Below are positions 16,096 through 25,094 of a DNA stretch of 64,000 nt, in pieces (the stretch's first letter is position 1; each line of letters opens with the position of its first letter). Below the pieces are notes generated by a model. The model did not search any database, was not told the DNA's origin, and saw only the letters and a program-made list of their open reading frames with translations. Position numbers and translations under genes: made by a program. This DNA is from Pseudomaricurvus alcaniphilus (GTDB taxonomy: Bacteria; Pseudomonadota; Gammaproteobacteria; Pseudomonadales; Cellvibrionaceae), in NCBI RefSeq assembly GCF_011440395.1, contig NZ_JAAOIX010000006.1, forward strand, positions 62,001 to 126,000, written 5' to 3'.

Positions 16096-17679
16096 ATGAA
16101 TTATCTTGACTACATTATCGTCGGCTCCTATATGGTAGGGCTGATCTATATGGGTTGGCTGGTATCCGGCGAGAGCGACAAGGAGAGTTATTTCCTCGGA
16201 GGACGTTCCTTTGGCTGGGCGCCCCTGACCCTGTCCACCATGGCGACTCAATTGTCCGCCATCAGTTTTATTTCTGCACCGGCCTTTGTGGGCCTGCGCG
16301 AAGGCGGTGGTATGGCCTGGCTCGGTTTCGAGTTTGGTGTGCCGCTGGCCATGCTGGTATTGATGACCACCATTATTCCCGCCCTCTACAAGTCGGGTGT
16401 GGTCAGTATTTTTGAATTTCTGGAACGGCGTTTTGGCGTGTCCACGCGCATACTGCTCAGCATCGTATTCCAGATAAGTCGCGCCTTTGCCACCGGTATT
16501 ATGGTGTACATATTGGCGATTATTCTTGAAAGCGTGCTAGACATCAGTTATTTGCAGACCATTGCCATTATCGGCGTGGTGACCATCGTCTATTCCACCG
16601 AGGGTGGCATGAAGGCGGTGGTTTGGGGTGATGTGGTCCAGATGATCATGATCACCGTCGGCTTGATGATCTGTGTCGGTTTTGGTCTGCATCACCTGGG
16701 TGGCTGGGATGTTTTCACCGCTAACGTCGACCGTTCGCGGTTGATGGCCGTGGACTACAGCTCCTTTGGTTTCAGCGGCGATGAGTTTGGCTTCTGGCCC
16801 CTGGTGTTTGGCGGTATGTTCCTGTACATGTCCTATTACGGTTGCGATCAAACCCAGGTGCAGCGCGCCATGTCCGCCAAAAGTGAACACACCTTGCGCC
16901 AGATGTTGCTCGCCAACGGTGTCCTGCGTTTTCCCATTACCTTGCTGTACTGCTTTTTGGGCTTGATTATCGGTACCTTCGCTTTGGTAACGCCGGAGTA
17001 TATGGCTTCTATTCCGGCCAATGAGCCGGATAAAATGATGCCCATATTTATTCGCGACTACCTGCCCAATGGTATCAAGGGCATTTTGATTATCGCTATT
17101 TTTTCGGCCGCCATGTCGTCATTGAGTTCGACCATCAACTCGCTGACCGCGGTGTCCATGGAAGACCTGGTATCCAGAGGTTACCCCAACCTCAGTGATA
17201 AAGCCTACGGCTGGGTATCAAAACTGGTCTGCGTTCTCTGGGGTGGGATAATACTGATTTTCTCGCTGTTTGCCGGCGATATCGCCGATACCATTATTGA
17301 AGCCATCAACAAGGTCGGTTCGGTCTTTTACGGCCCCATACTGGCACTGTTTGTGATTGCTGTTTTTGTGCGCAATGTCAACGTAGTGGGTGCCAATATC
17401 GGGCTCCTGAGCGGTGTTTTCCTGAATATGTATTTCTGGCTCGCCCAGCCGCAGATCTTCTGGCTGTGGTGGAACCTGATCGGTTTTGTGGTCACTGTAA
17501 CCGTAGGCATAATAGTCTCCCGGTTTGCCTACCAGGGACATGTCCATGGCCAGGAGAATATGCTGACATTTTCTTTTGACCTGCTGAAATCCAAATTCGC
17601 TTTGATCCTTGTGCTGTACTTTGTCGGTATTGTGCTGTTTGCCACCGCACTGCCTTCACTGTTCAACCTGATTGCCTAA
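16096..17679 (+). CDS. sodium:solute symporter family (SSS) transporter
   Basis: A 527-residue membrane protein with about 13-14 hydrophobic segments. The start MNYLDYIIVGSYMVGLIYMG and the following ESYFLGGRSFGWAPL, LSAISFISAPAF and GMAWLGFEFG blocks are the SSS/SGLT-like signature; the IYSTEGGMKAVVWGDVVQ-type segment (residues about 165-185) is also typical. It should import a solute with Na+ across the inner membrane. Sugars, carboxylates and sialate are all known for the family, so the substrate is open. It stands alone between two non-coding regions. Confidence 0.9.
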   Translation: MNYLDYIIVGSYMVGLIYMGWLVSGESDKESYFLGGRSFGWAPLTLSTMATQLSAISFISAPAFVGLREGGGMAWLGFEFGVPLAMLVLMTTIIPALYKSGVVSIFEFLERRFGVSTRILLSIVFQISRAFATGIMVYILAIILESVLDISYLQTIAIIGVVTIVYSTEGGMKAVVWGDVVQMIMITVGLMICVGFGLHHLGGWDVFTANVDRSRLMAVDYSSFGFSGDEFGFWPLVFGGMFLYMSYYGCDQTQVQRAMSAKSEHTLRQMLLANGVLRFPITLLYCFLGLIIGTFALVTPEYMASIPANEPDKMMPIFIRDYLPNGIKGILIIAIFSAAMSSLSSTINSLTAVSMEDLVSRGYPNLSDKAYGWVSKLVCVLWGGIILIFSLFAGDIADTIIEAINKVGSVFYGPILALFVIAVFVRNVNVVGANIGLLSGVFLNMYFWLAQPQIFWLWWNLIGFVVTVTVGIIVSRFAYQGHVHGQENMLTFSFDLLKSKFALILVLYFVGIVLFATALPSLFNLIA

Positions 17680-17808
17680 AGCGTATCAGCAACCCGCTGC
17701 AGCTTGCTCGGGCAGCGAAGGGGCTGGTTTAGATCCCCCGGTAGTGCCAGAATAGGGTCAACCGCCTGACTCAGATGGCGGTGTCTCCGGGGGAAGTAAG
17801 CAAACATC

Positions 17809-19848
17809 ATGTACTCACAATCAGGAATAGCTGGAAGCACAGGCCGTGCGAATTGGTATGCCACCGACTGGGAGGGAAAGCGCCACTGGTCGATAGCGCG
17901 CCTGTTTCTGGTTGTTCTCTGCGTCTCTCTGCTGTTGAGTCTCGCGTTTACCTACTTGCGGGCGCCGGTATACCGCAGTACTGCCACTCTGTTGATTGCG
18001 CCACCGCCGACCTTTAGCGACGGCTCGCAAGAGTTCAACCAGCAATACGTCGCCGTCCAGAGTCAACTGCTCACCAATCGGCAACTGCTGGAATCTACCT
18101 GGCAGGTCTTGCAATCCAATTCCTTTCCGGATCTTTTTCCCGACCTGTCGCAGCCACAGATCCAGCAGATGCTGCAGGTCGAATTGTTGCCGCAAAACAT
18201 TGTGCTGCTGCATGTTACCGGTACGGATAAAATGGCGGTGCAGCCCATCGCCTCGACCTGGCTGGCAAACTACATTGAAATGCAGGGCACTGGCATAGAC
18301 GATACCCAACAGGAGACCTTGTCGACGCTGGAACAGGAAAACCGCAACCTGATTGCGCACCTGAACAGCAAGCGCAGCGAGATCGAAGCATTTGCTCAGC
18401 AGCACAAAATCACGTCCAGCGTGCGTGAAGAAAACGAGACCTTAAGCCAGTTGAGCGGTTTGAGTGCAAGGCTGGCGCAGGCCAGTGGCGAAGTGGTGCA
18501 GGCCCGCGCCCGATTGCAGTCCTTGCAGGAATCTGAACTGCGGGGCGAGCTGGCCGCCGAAGGGGACATTGCCCGGGAACTGGCGGCCATGAAAAGCCAG
18601 GCCGCCAAGCTCAAGGGCAAGCTCGATCGGCTGCGGCAGCGCTATACAGCGGCCTATATGGCAAAGGAACCGACCATGGCTGCCATGCAGGACGAATACC
18701 AGTTGCTGCAGTCCAGTATCGGCGCAGTGCTGAAGGAGGCGCATCAGGAGGCCCTGCAAATCGCCGCGCGGGAGCTGTCCCAGGCACAGGCGCTGCAGCG
18801 TGGCTTGCAGGAGCAATTGAGCCAGTCCGATCAGAAGATACGCGAGTTCACTGAGAACTTCTTAAAGTACGAAGAAATGCGGCGTGAGCTGCAGCGACTG
18901 GAAGAAATGGTGCACGCGGCGGGTGAGAAACTGGTGGCGGAAACGGTGGGCAATCGCAACCGCGCCCCCCGGATCACCGTACTCGATCCGCCCCAGGTTC
19001 CCGACCAGCCAATCTACCCCCACTATGGGCGCGACGCCATGATCAGCGTTGCCGGCTCGCTGCTGTTGGCGCTGGTCTGCAGTTGGCTCTACCTGGGGTA
19101 TTTGCGCAACCGTATCTGGATTATGCCGGCGACCGCCGATTCAGTGCGGGTCAATTCCCTGCAGTTGGCCGCGCAGGCGAGGCAGGGTCTGCCGGGTGCA
19201 ACAGGGGGGCATTTGCTGGAAGATCGCTCGGTTTACGAGGCGAATCAATTGCCGAGCGCGCAACCGCAGCCGCAGATTTTACAGCCCGGGCATATAGATG
19301 CCTTGCTGCAGGTGGCGGTGCCGTCGACCCGTATTCTTATTGCACTGCTGGTGAGTGGGGTGCGGCCGCAAGAGCTGCCTCAATTATCGATCCAGGACTT
19401 CGATGCCGAGAGCCGCAGCTTGAAAATTGCCGGCCGCCAGCAGCGGCTGTTAACGGTTTCCGAAACAGTAGCAACAATGTTGCAGGCCTTCAGCCAGGGG
19501 CATCCCGATGGGGGTTGCATCTGGCAGGACGGTGAGGGGCAGAGGCTCAGTGTAGACGAGCTGGAGGCGATGCTGCGCTGCGCGGCAATCGATGCTGGCC
19601 TGGCCCAAGGGCACAGTATTGGTCTGGCAGATTTGCACTTTACCTACCTCACTTACCTGGTGGGCCAGGGCCTGCGGCTGGGGGAACTGGGTGCGATCGC
19701 GGGTACACTGGACAGTGCCACGTTGCAATTTCTGTCCCATTTTGTGCCCTCAGGTGGCGGCTTGGCGCTGGCGCAGATCAATCCCCATTACCCGTTGCCA
19801 GCTGCTGTTGCCAGCCGCAGCGTTGCCCACAACAGTGAACAAAGTTGA
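17809..19848 (+). CDS. Wzz/GumC-like polysaccharide co-polymerase fused to a degenerate tyrosine-recombinase-like domain
   Basis: A 679-residue protein. Residues about 31-50 form the first membrane helix, followed by the Wzz-type YRSTATLLIAPP start of the periplasmic domain, a long coiled coil (about 160-380), the family motif DPPQVPDQPIYP before a second membrane helix (about 409-428), and a cytoplasmic tail. No Walker A motif of a BY-kinase is present. Instead residues about 495-660 align by eye with the catalytic domain of XerC/D-like recombinases: SGVRPQEL (R519), ADLHFTYLTYLVGQGLRLGEL, and a final LSHFVP. The HxxRH box reads A-D-L-H-F and the Tyr nucleophile is Leu, so it should be inactive. 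No other polysaccharide genes are near. GGGGGAAG precedes the ATG. Confidence 0.78.
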   Translation: MYSQSGIAGSTGRANWYATDWEGKRHWSIARLFLVVLCVSLLLSLAFTYLRAPVYRSTATLLIAPPPTFSDGSQEFNQQYVAVQSQLLTNRQLLESTWQVLQSNSFPDLFPDLSQPQIQQMLQVELLPQNIVLLHVTGTDKMAVQPIASTWLANYIEMQGTGIDDTQQETLSTLEQENRNLIAHLNSKRSEIEAFAQQHKITSSVREENETLSQLSGLSARLAQASGEVVQARARLQSLQESELRGELAAEGDIARELAAMKSQAAKLKGKLDRLRQRYTAAYMAKEPTMAAMQDEYQLLQSSIGAVLKEAHQEALQIAARELSQAQALQRGLQEQLSQSDQKIREFTENFLKYEEMRRELQRLEEMVHAAGEKLVAETVGNRNRAPRITVLDPPQVPDQPIYPHYGRDAMISVAGSLLLALVCSWLYLGYLRNRIWIMPATADSVRVNSLQLAAQARQGLPGATGGHLLEDRSVYEANQLPSAQPQPQILQPGHIDALLQVAVPSTRILIALLVSGVRPQELPQLSIQDFDAESRSLKIAGRQQRLLTVSETVATMLQAFSQGHPDGGCIWQDGEGQRLSVDELEAMLRCAAIDAGLAQGHSIGLADLHFTYLTYLVGQGLRLGELGAIAGTLDSATLQFLSHFVPSGGGLALAQINPHYPLPAAVASRSVAHNSEQS

Positions 19849-19958
19849 TGTAATCCAGTTTCGAAATTGTCGGCCAGCTGGTCGTCAGTTCGTCAATCCG
19901 GAGCTCTCCCGGCCGGAGTAATACCCACCAACCAAACAGGTATTCGGAGGATCAACAA

Positions 19959-21452
19959 ATGAAAATAAAACTGTCGATACTGGTGATACTCGGGTTCGTG
20001 ATCCCGTCGCTCGCCAGGGCAATGCCCTACGACTTCGACAACGGCAACGCCGCGTTCGAGATCGTTATCCAGACCGTCGCACCGGTGGTGTTTACCGAGG
20101 TATCGCCGACCGGGGGTGATGCCACCCTGGTACTGCGCACCACCACCCTGATAACCAACGCCTGGTTCGATGCCACCGCACCCTATGCGGCGCCGGCAGT
20201 GGGTGTCTACTCACGCATTGCGCATCGGCCTGCGGCTGAGTCTGCGACCAATGCCAATTTGAATATCGCGCTGTTGTACGCCTCCTACCGAGTGCTGGAG
20301 CGGCTGTTGCCGAGCTATCGAGATACCTGGCGCGGGATGCTTGCGGGGGTCGGCCTCGACCCGGACGATAACAGCACCGACCTGACCACGGCGGTGGGCA
20401 TCGGTAACGTCGCCGGACATGCGGTTGCGCTGGGGCGTGAGCGGGATGGTATGAACCAGCTCGGTGACGCCGACGGGCGCAGCTATAACCCGGAACCTTA
20501 CCGGGATACCACCGGATACGCACCGGTAAACACCGCGTACCAACTGGTCAACCCGTCCCGCTGGCAGCCGGACATGCAGCGCCAGGGTACCGGCATCTAC
20601 AAGATCCAGCAGTTCGTGACGCCCCAGTACGGCCTGACCGAGCCATACTCCTATAAAAACCCCAAGCGCTTTCGCGTGCCGCCACCAATCAACAGCAATC
20701 ACCACCGCTTCGGGCGCTACAAGCAGCAGGCCGACGAAGTCCTGCAGGCCTCGGCAAACCTGACTGACGCCCAGAAGATGCAGGCCGAACTGTTCGACAA
20801 CAAGATCAACAGCCTCGGTTTTTCTGCCATCTTTGCCGCCTTTTCCCAGGGCTTGAGTTTGCGCGAGTTTATCGAGCTCGACTTCCTCACCAATATGGCC
20901 GCCCACGATGCCGGTATCGTTATCTGGCAGGAAAAGCGCCGTCATGACGCGGTGCGCCCGTTTAGCGCAATCCAGTATATCTATGGCGACAGCCCGGTTA
21001 CCGCCTGGGGTGGGCCGGGGCAGGGCACGGTTAGCGACCTGCCAGCTAACGAGTGGAGAAGTTACCTGGAAGAGGCCGACCACCCTGAGTACCCGTCGGC
21101 GTCAGCCTGCTTCTGCGAGGCTCACGGCCAGGCTGCGCGTCTCTACCTGGGTAACGATAACCTGAACTGGACCGTGCCGGCGCCGGCCGGTTCGTCGCGT
21201 ATAGAACCGGGCATCACGCCGGCAACCGACATTGACCTGTTTTTCCCGACCTGGACCCAGTTTGTCGACGACTGTGGCGCCAGCCGCGTTTGGGCCGGGG
21301 TGCACTTCTGGTCGGCGGTAGAGCAGAGCCAGCGTCTCTGCAAAGTGTTTGGCGACCAGGCCCACGGTTACCTGCAGGAACTGGTAAACGGCACCGCAGC
21401 GCCCAGGCCACCCGCAGTTGGCCTAGCAAAAAAAGGGCGCAAGCATCACTAG
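19959..21452 (+). CDS. vanadium-dependent haloperoxidase/PAP2-superfamily protein, exported
   Basis: A 497-residue protein with a signal peptide (cleavage after ARA near residue 21). The vanadate/phosphate pocket of the family is visible as K326...R333 (KRRHDAVRP, exact spacing), YPSASA around S380, and R443...H449 (RVWAGVH). The usual PSGH box is altered to PSAS, so the acid-base His is replaced by Ser382. GGAGGATCAAC precedes the ATG. Family members oxidise halides with H2O2 or remove phosphate; which applies is unclear. It would act in the periplasm or outside. The gene stands alone, with 110 bp to the Wzz-like gene. Confidence 0.82.
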   Translation: MKIKLSILVILGFVIPSLARAMPYDFDNGNAAFEIVIQTVAPVVFTEVSPTGGDATLVLRTTTLITNAWFDATAPYAAPAVGVYSRIAHRPAAESATNANLNIALLYASYRVLERLLPSYRDTWRGMLAGVGLDPDDNSTDLTTAVGIGNVAGHAVALGRERDGMNQLGDADGRSYNPEPYRDTTGYAPVNTAYQLVNPSRWQPDMQRQGTGIYKIQQFVTPQYGLTEPYSYKNPKRFRVPPPINSNHHRFGRYKQQADEVLQASANLTDAQKMQAELFDNKINSLGFSAIFAAFSQGLSLREFIELDFLTNMAAHDAGIVIWQEKRRHDAVRPFSAIQYIYGDSPVTAWGGPGQGTVSDLPANEWRSYLEEADHPEYPSASACFCEAHGQAARLYLGNDNLNWTVPAPAGSSRIEPGITPATDIDLFFPTWTQFVDDCGASRVWAGVHFWSAVEQSQRLCKVFGDQAHGYLQELVNGTAAPRPPAVGLAKKGRKHH

Positions 21453-21579
21453 AGTTGTGCGGGCGCCGCTACTGGGCGCGGTATCGATAGACGTTGGATA
21501 CTGTCCGTTCCGGTGGCCGCGCCACCCCAGATGAAGACCAGGCACTTTCCCGGGTAGCACCGGGGTTCCGATAAATATC

Positions 21580-22008
21580 CTATAGCTGAGCCCGAATTTT
21601 CCTGGCGATGGATTCCAGTTCGTCATTATCAGCCCTGACGCGAGAGTGAATCTGCAGCTCCAGGCCGTGAAAGCGGGGAATAATGTGGGTGTGAATATGG
21701 AATACGGTTTGTCCCGCCGCCGCGGCGTTCAGTTGCACGATAGCAAAGCCCGGGGCTTCGATGGCCTTCTGCACGGCGCGGCCTACGATCTGGGTGGTGG
21801 TGATCATGGCCCTGGCATACTCCGGGTCGAGATAGAGCAAATTGGTCGCGGGTGACTTGGGAATTACCAGCACATGCCCGGGGGTGACTGGCATGATGTC
21901 CATAAAGGCCAGTGTCATGTCATCTTCATAGACACGGGTAGAGGGCGATTCGCCCCGCAGTATTTGGGCGAAGATATTGTTGTTGTCGTAGGGATCGTGC
22001 AATTGCAT
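21580..22008 (-). CDS. HIT family nucleotide-binding protein
   Basis: A 142-residue histidine-triad protein. HVLVIPKSPATNLL is the N-terminal strand region and FHIHTHIIPRF near residue 104-110 is the HxHxH catalytic triad box. HIT enzymes hydrolyse or transfer nucleoside phosphates (for example AMP-amines) in the cytosol. GGACTCC (AAGGACTCCC on the coding strand) precedes the ATG. It lies 32 bp downstream of the patatin gene on the same strand, so the two probably share a transcript. Confidence 0.9.
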   Translation of the reverse strand: MQLHDPYDNNNIFAQILRGESPSTRVYEDDMTLAFMDIMPVTPGHVLVIPKSPATNLLYLDPEYARAMITTTQIVGRAVQKAIEAPGFAIVQLNAAAAGQTVFHIHTHIIPRFHGLELQIHSRVRADNDELESIARKIRAQL

Positions 22009-22040
22009 TGGGGAGTCCTTCGAATCGGTGCTGCTCCAGC

Positions 22041-23540
22041 CTACATAACCATATGGGCGTTGTAGCGCTCGTGCTGCTGGGTAACCGCTGATTTATCCAG
22101 GTTTTGCAGTATGTCATCAATGACGCGACTGATGCGGACCGAGTTTTTTATCTGCTCCAGTTTTGGCCAGGTCTCTCTTTGCCCGGCGGCGATCAATCTT
22201 TCAATGTCATTTTCCCGGTAGTTAAACAGGGTGTTCCCCTTAAAGACATGGGCGCTATCCAGCACAATATTAATATCGCCCACATAATCCTGGTTGGTCA
22301 AGTGGTGCAAGGTGGCGAAGAGCGGATCAAACAGCCCCAGGGTAACCGGCGACAGCCAGCGGCGGGTGGTTTGCAACGATTCCTGAAAGCCGGCATTGAG
22401 CAGAGTACGGGCAGACTTGGCCAAACTGTCGCTCGAAGAATTGGGGTCGGCCGCGAGAAACGGTCGCGCTACAGGATTGATCATGCTGACGATGTAGTGA
22501 TTGATGCCGTACATGCGGGATAAACGTTTGAAGGGCAGGTCTTCGGCCAGCGACCCGTCGTACCAGCGCCGGCTGCGCAGGTAGGGTTTGGTTCGGCCCC
22601 TGGAGTCTTTGGCTTCAAGCTCTACCGGTTCTGCCAGGCCGGGGACGGAGCAAGAGGCTTTGATCGCCGATCGTATGGTGACGTTGGGCGAAGCGATGGC
22701 ATTCAAAAGACGCGAACGCTGATGGCGCTCCACCGGTGCGACCGAAACGTTGATATAGCGGCCGGTATGCTCAAACGCCTCCTGGAAAGTCATGTTTTCC
22801 ACAAACGAATCGATGACGTCATCGCGCTCGTTTTCCAGATCGGCACGCCCCTTGCCTCGCGATATTCCGAAGATGTCGCCAAGGCGAATTCCCTCTTCAA
22901 ATTCATAGCGTTTGTGTAAAAAATAGTCTGTTAATTCCGCCTCGGAGCGGGTGCCAATTTGCGCCGCCGTCCAGGCACCGGCGCTGGCGCCGGAAATGAC
23001 ATTTGGCAGCAAGTCGTGTTTCAGGAGCGTGTCGACAACGCCGTGATGGAAGTAGATCAAACCGGCGCCGCCGCTTAATGCGAGGGCGGAGCGCCCATAG
23101 CAGTGACTGGCGCGGCGAAAGAAATTCAGTTTCTCATCTATAGGCAACTGGCTTTCCGGCACATCGGCAATCAGTTTTAAGGCCTTGATGATCAGGTTGA
23201 CGTAGTCATCAATAAGAACTTTGGTGCCGAGCTTGGCCTGGCGATACAGGGCGCGGTTGCCCATGCCCGCCATATTGCCATGGATGCCTTCATTAAGAGC
23301 AAATAACACCTCTTCCATATCGCCATCGTCGAGGGCTTGGCGCAGGGCTTTGTAACGCTTCCTGATTTGACGGGCGTCATAGAGATCGCAGTGCTCGCGC
23401 TGCTTCCACTCTTCGGCGCCTGACATTCGGTCGTGTTTAGCGGCCATCTCCTGCCAGTCGCTGAAGCTATTGGCATTGCGCATGAGCTGCTCGAGTTTTC
23501 TCAACTTCCAGCGTCGCGTTAAGGAATATCCGGCCGCCAT
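22041..23540 (-). CDS. DUF3336 patatin-like phospholipase/triacylglycerol lipase
   Basis: A 499-residue protein with an N-terminal DUF3336-type helical region and a patatin domain. The oxyanion-hole glycines are in LALSGGAGLIYFHHG (about residues 154-168), the Ser nucleophile in ISGASAGAW (about 186) and the Asp of the Ser-Asp dyad in YDGSLAEDLPF (about 330). Eukaryotic relatives are the SDP1/TGL lipases; bacterial ones are lipases or acyl hydrolases of storage or membrane lipids. No signal peptide is evident. The upstream region holds three consecutive palindromes, so it may be under specific control. Confidence 0.9.
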   Translation of the reverse strand: MAAGYSLTRRWKLRKLEQLMRNANSFSDWQEMAAKHDRMSGAEEWKQREHCDLYDARQIRKRYKALRQALDDGDMEEVLFALNEGIHGNMAGMGNRALYRQAKLGTKVLIDDYVNLIIKALKLIADVPESQLPIDEKLNFFRRASHCYGRSALALSGGAGLIYFHHGVVDTLLKHDLLPNVISGASAGAWTAAQIGTRSEAELTDYFLHKRYEFEEGIRLGDIFGISRGKGRADLENERDDVIDSFVENMTFQEAFEHTGRYINVSVAPVERHQRSRLLNAIASPNVTIRSAIKASCSVPGLAEPVELEAKDSRGRTKPYLRSRRWYDGSLAEDLPFKRLSRMYGINHYIVSMINPVARPFLAADPNSSSDSLAKSARTLLNAGFQESLQTTRRWLSPVTLGLFDPLFATLHHLTNQDYVGDINIVLDSAHVFKGNTLFNYRENDIERLIAAGQRETWPKLEQIKNSVRISRVIDDILQNLDKSAVTQQHERYNAHMVM

Positions 23541-23569
23541 ATGTCACCTGTAAACTGGTTAAAAGCGCT

Positions 23570-23620
23570 TATGAGATGCCTGCATCTCATAAAACACGTG
23601 TGTTTTAAGAATAGTTCTTA
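23570..23620. promoter_or_regulatory. three consecutive palindromes upstream of the patatin gene
   Basis: Adjacent inverted repeats are TATGAGATGC-CT-GCATCTCATA (23570-23591), AAAACAC-GT-GTGTTTT (23591-23606) and TAAGAA-TAG-TTCTTA (23606-23620). They share single bases at their borders and lie 30-80 bp before the patatin ATG. They look like operators; the regulator is unknown. The rest of 23541-23762 shows nothing clear. Confidence 0.5.
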
Positions 23621-23762
23621 TAATAAGAGGCGGCACGGCACCTGCATAGCCCTATTTAGTACTCATTCATAAGCCGCAGGTTTTGCCGGGCGCTAAAAAG
23701 TAGCGCTCCGGACGGACCGCGACGGGGGTTAGATCAGGCCGTGTGTAGATACGGCCACCGGG

Positions 23763-25094
23763 TCAAGCTGAGGCCACTGGGGGGGTGTGATAGCCGCCCT
23801 TGACGTACATCAGCGGCTGGCGCTGGGCGTTTAAAAAGGCCTGGTGAATGCGGCCGACAAAGATCTGGTGATCACCGCCGTCGTAAATAGCGTACTTTTC
23901 ACACTCGAAGCTGGCGATGGTGTCTTGCAAGATCGGCACATTCAGGCTCCAGGTCTCCCAGGGCGTCAAAGCAAAACGGTCTTCCACCTTGCTGGCAAAA
24001 CGCCGGGAAATATCCTGCTGGTCATGACTCAGGATATTGATGGCAAAGCAGTCGCTGTGGCGAAACGTGTCGAGGTTGGCGGAATCGTTTTTCAGGCAAA
24101 ACAGCAGCAGCGGCGGCTCCATGGACACCGAGGTAAAGGAGTTGGCGGTGAGGCCCACCGGTTTGCCGTTGGCATCGGTAGTGGTCACCACGGTAACGCC
24201 GGTGGCAAAAGCGCCAAACGCGCGGCGCAGGGCCAGGGTATTGACCTGGGCGGTGCGAGTGGGTGCCAGCACCTGGGTAATGGCGTCGAGGGCGTGTTGG
24301 TCAAAGCGATCGAAAACCGGGTTGAGGTTGAATAAATCCCGCTGTGTCTCTTCGGCAATAAACTGGATGTTTGGCAGCGCCTCGCGGGCGGCAGTAAACA
24401 GCGGGTTGTTGGCGCGGGAGCCAATCAGTGTGGTCGGCACGGATACGGCGCGGGCAGCGCTGGTGATGCGCGGCAGCAGGGCGGACAGGTCGCTGGCCAT
24501 GATCTCGCTTTCGCAGAGGGCGGGGTCGGCGTGCCAGCGCCAGCTGCTGGCAGCAGTCTTGCGCAGATACTTGTGAATGGTGGAGGGCGATAGCCGGGTT
24601 GCGGTTATGTCCGCGATGGCCTGCTGGGCCTGTTGGTTGTCGGTTGGACTGGTGCTGACGGCGCCGGCGATCTGGCGCAACTTGTGGCGCCGCTGGGCGC
24701 TGTCCTGGGGGTAGGGGCTGACCAGCACCAGCGCCTCGACCAAATCCTTACCGCTGCGCAATTTTTCTTCCCCGGCGGCCAGCACCGCAATCTGGGCACC
24801 AATACCGGAGCCGACAATGGCCGCTTTGGCAGGCAGGGTTCTCAACACCGCGAGCACGTCGTCGACCATGGCGTCGAGGCTGTAATTATCGGTCCAGTCG
24901 CTATCGCCGTGTCCGCGCAGATCCAGTGACACCACGTGGTAATTCTCCCGCTGCAGTCGCTGTGCCAGGTGCATCCACTCGTGGTGGGTCTGGCCCTCCG
25001 AATGCAGCAGCAAAATGCATTGTTGGGCTTCTGTGCCGCCGATCTCGGCCGCCAGTGTAACGCCGTTGTCCAAGTTCAGTTGTGTGTATTCCAT
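23763..25094 (-). CDS. alpha/beta-hydrolase-like domain fused to a flavin reductase domain
   Basis: A 443-residue two-domain protein. Residues 1 to about 275 follow the alpha/beta-hydrolase pattern (LLLHSEG oxyanion loop at 28-34, LDLRGHGDSDW at 57-67), but the nucleophile elbow reads VGSGIG at 94-99 with Gly97 where the Ser should be. Residues about 284-443 are a full HpaC-like FMN reductase: RRAFGAFATGVTVVTT, GLTANSFTSVSMEPPLLLFCLK, and GDHQIFVGRIH. The reductase would supply reduced flavin to a two-component monooxygenase; the group-D flavin monooxygenase at 40103 has no reductase beside it and is a candidate partner. The hydrolase half may bind rather than cleave. Confidence 0.85.
   Translation of the reverse strand: MEYTQLNLDNGVTLAAEIGGTEAQQCILLLHSEGQTHHEWMHLAQRLQRENYHVVSLDLRGHGDSDWTDNYSLDAMVDDVLAVLRTLPAKAAIVGSGIGAQIAVLAAGEEKLRSGKDLVEALVLVSPYPQDSAQRRHKLRQIAGAVSTSPTDNQQAQQAIADITATRLSPSTIHKYLRKTAASSWRWHADPALCESEIMASDLSALLPRITSAARAVSVPTTLIGSRANNPLFTAAREALPNIQFIAEETQRDLFNLNPVFDRFDQHALDAITQVLAPTRTAQVNTLALRRAFGAFATGVTVVTTTDANGKPVGLTANSFTSVSMEPPLLLFCLKNDSANLDTFRHSDCFAINILSHDQQDISRRFASKVEDRFALTPWETWSLNVPILQDTIASFECEKYAIYDGGDHQIFVGRIHQAFLNAQRQPLMYVKGGYHTPPVASA

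Noticed and set aside
15828-16109. Small rightward frame of 93 codons before the symporter
   Set aside because: It is built from the palindromic repeat at 15902 and overlaps the symporter start; no ribosome binding site.
17809-19848. Integrase of a mobile element
   Set aside because: The recombinase-like domain lacks the Tyr nucleophile and the HxxRH residues and is fused to a membrane protein; no attachment-site repeats or cargo borders were seen.
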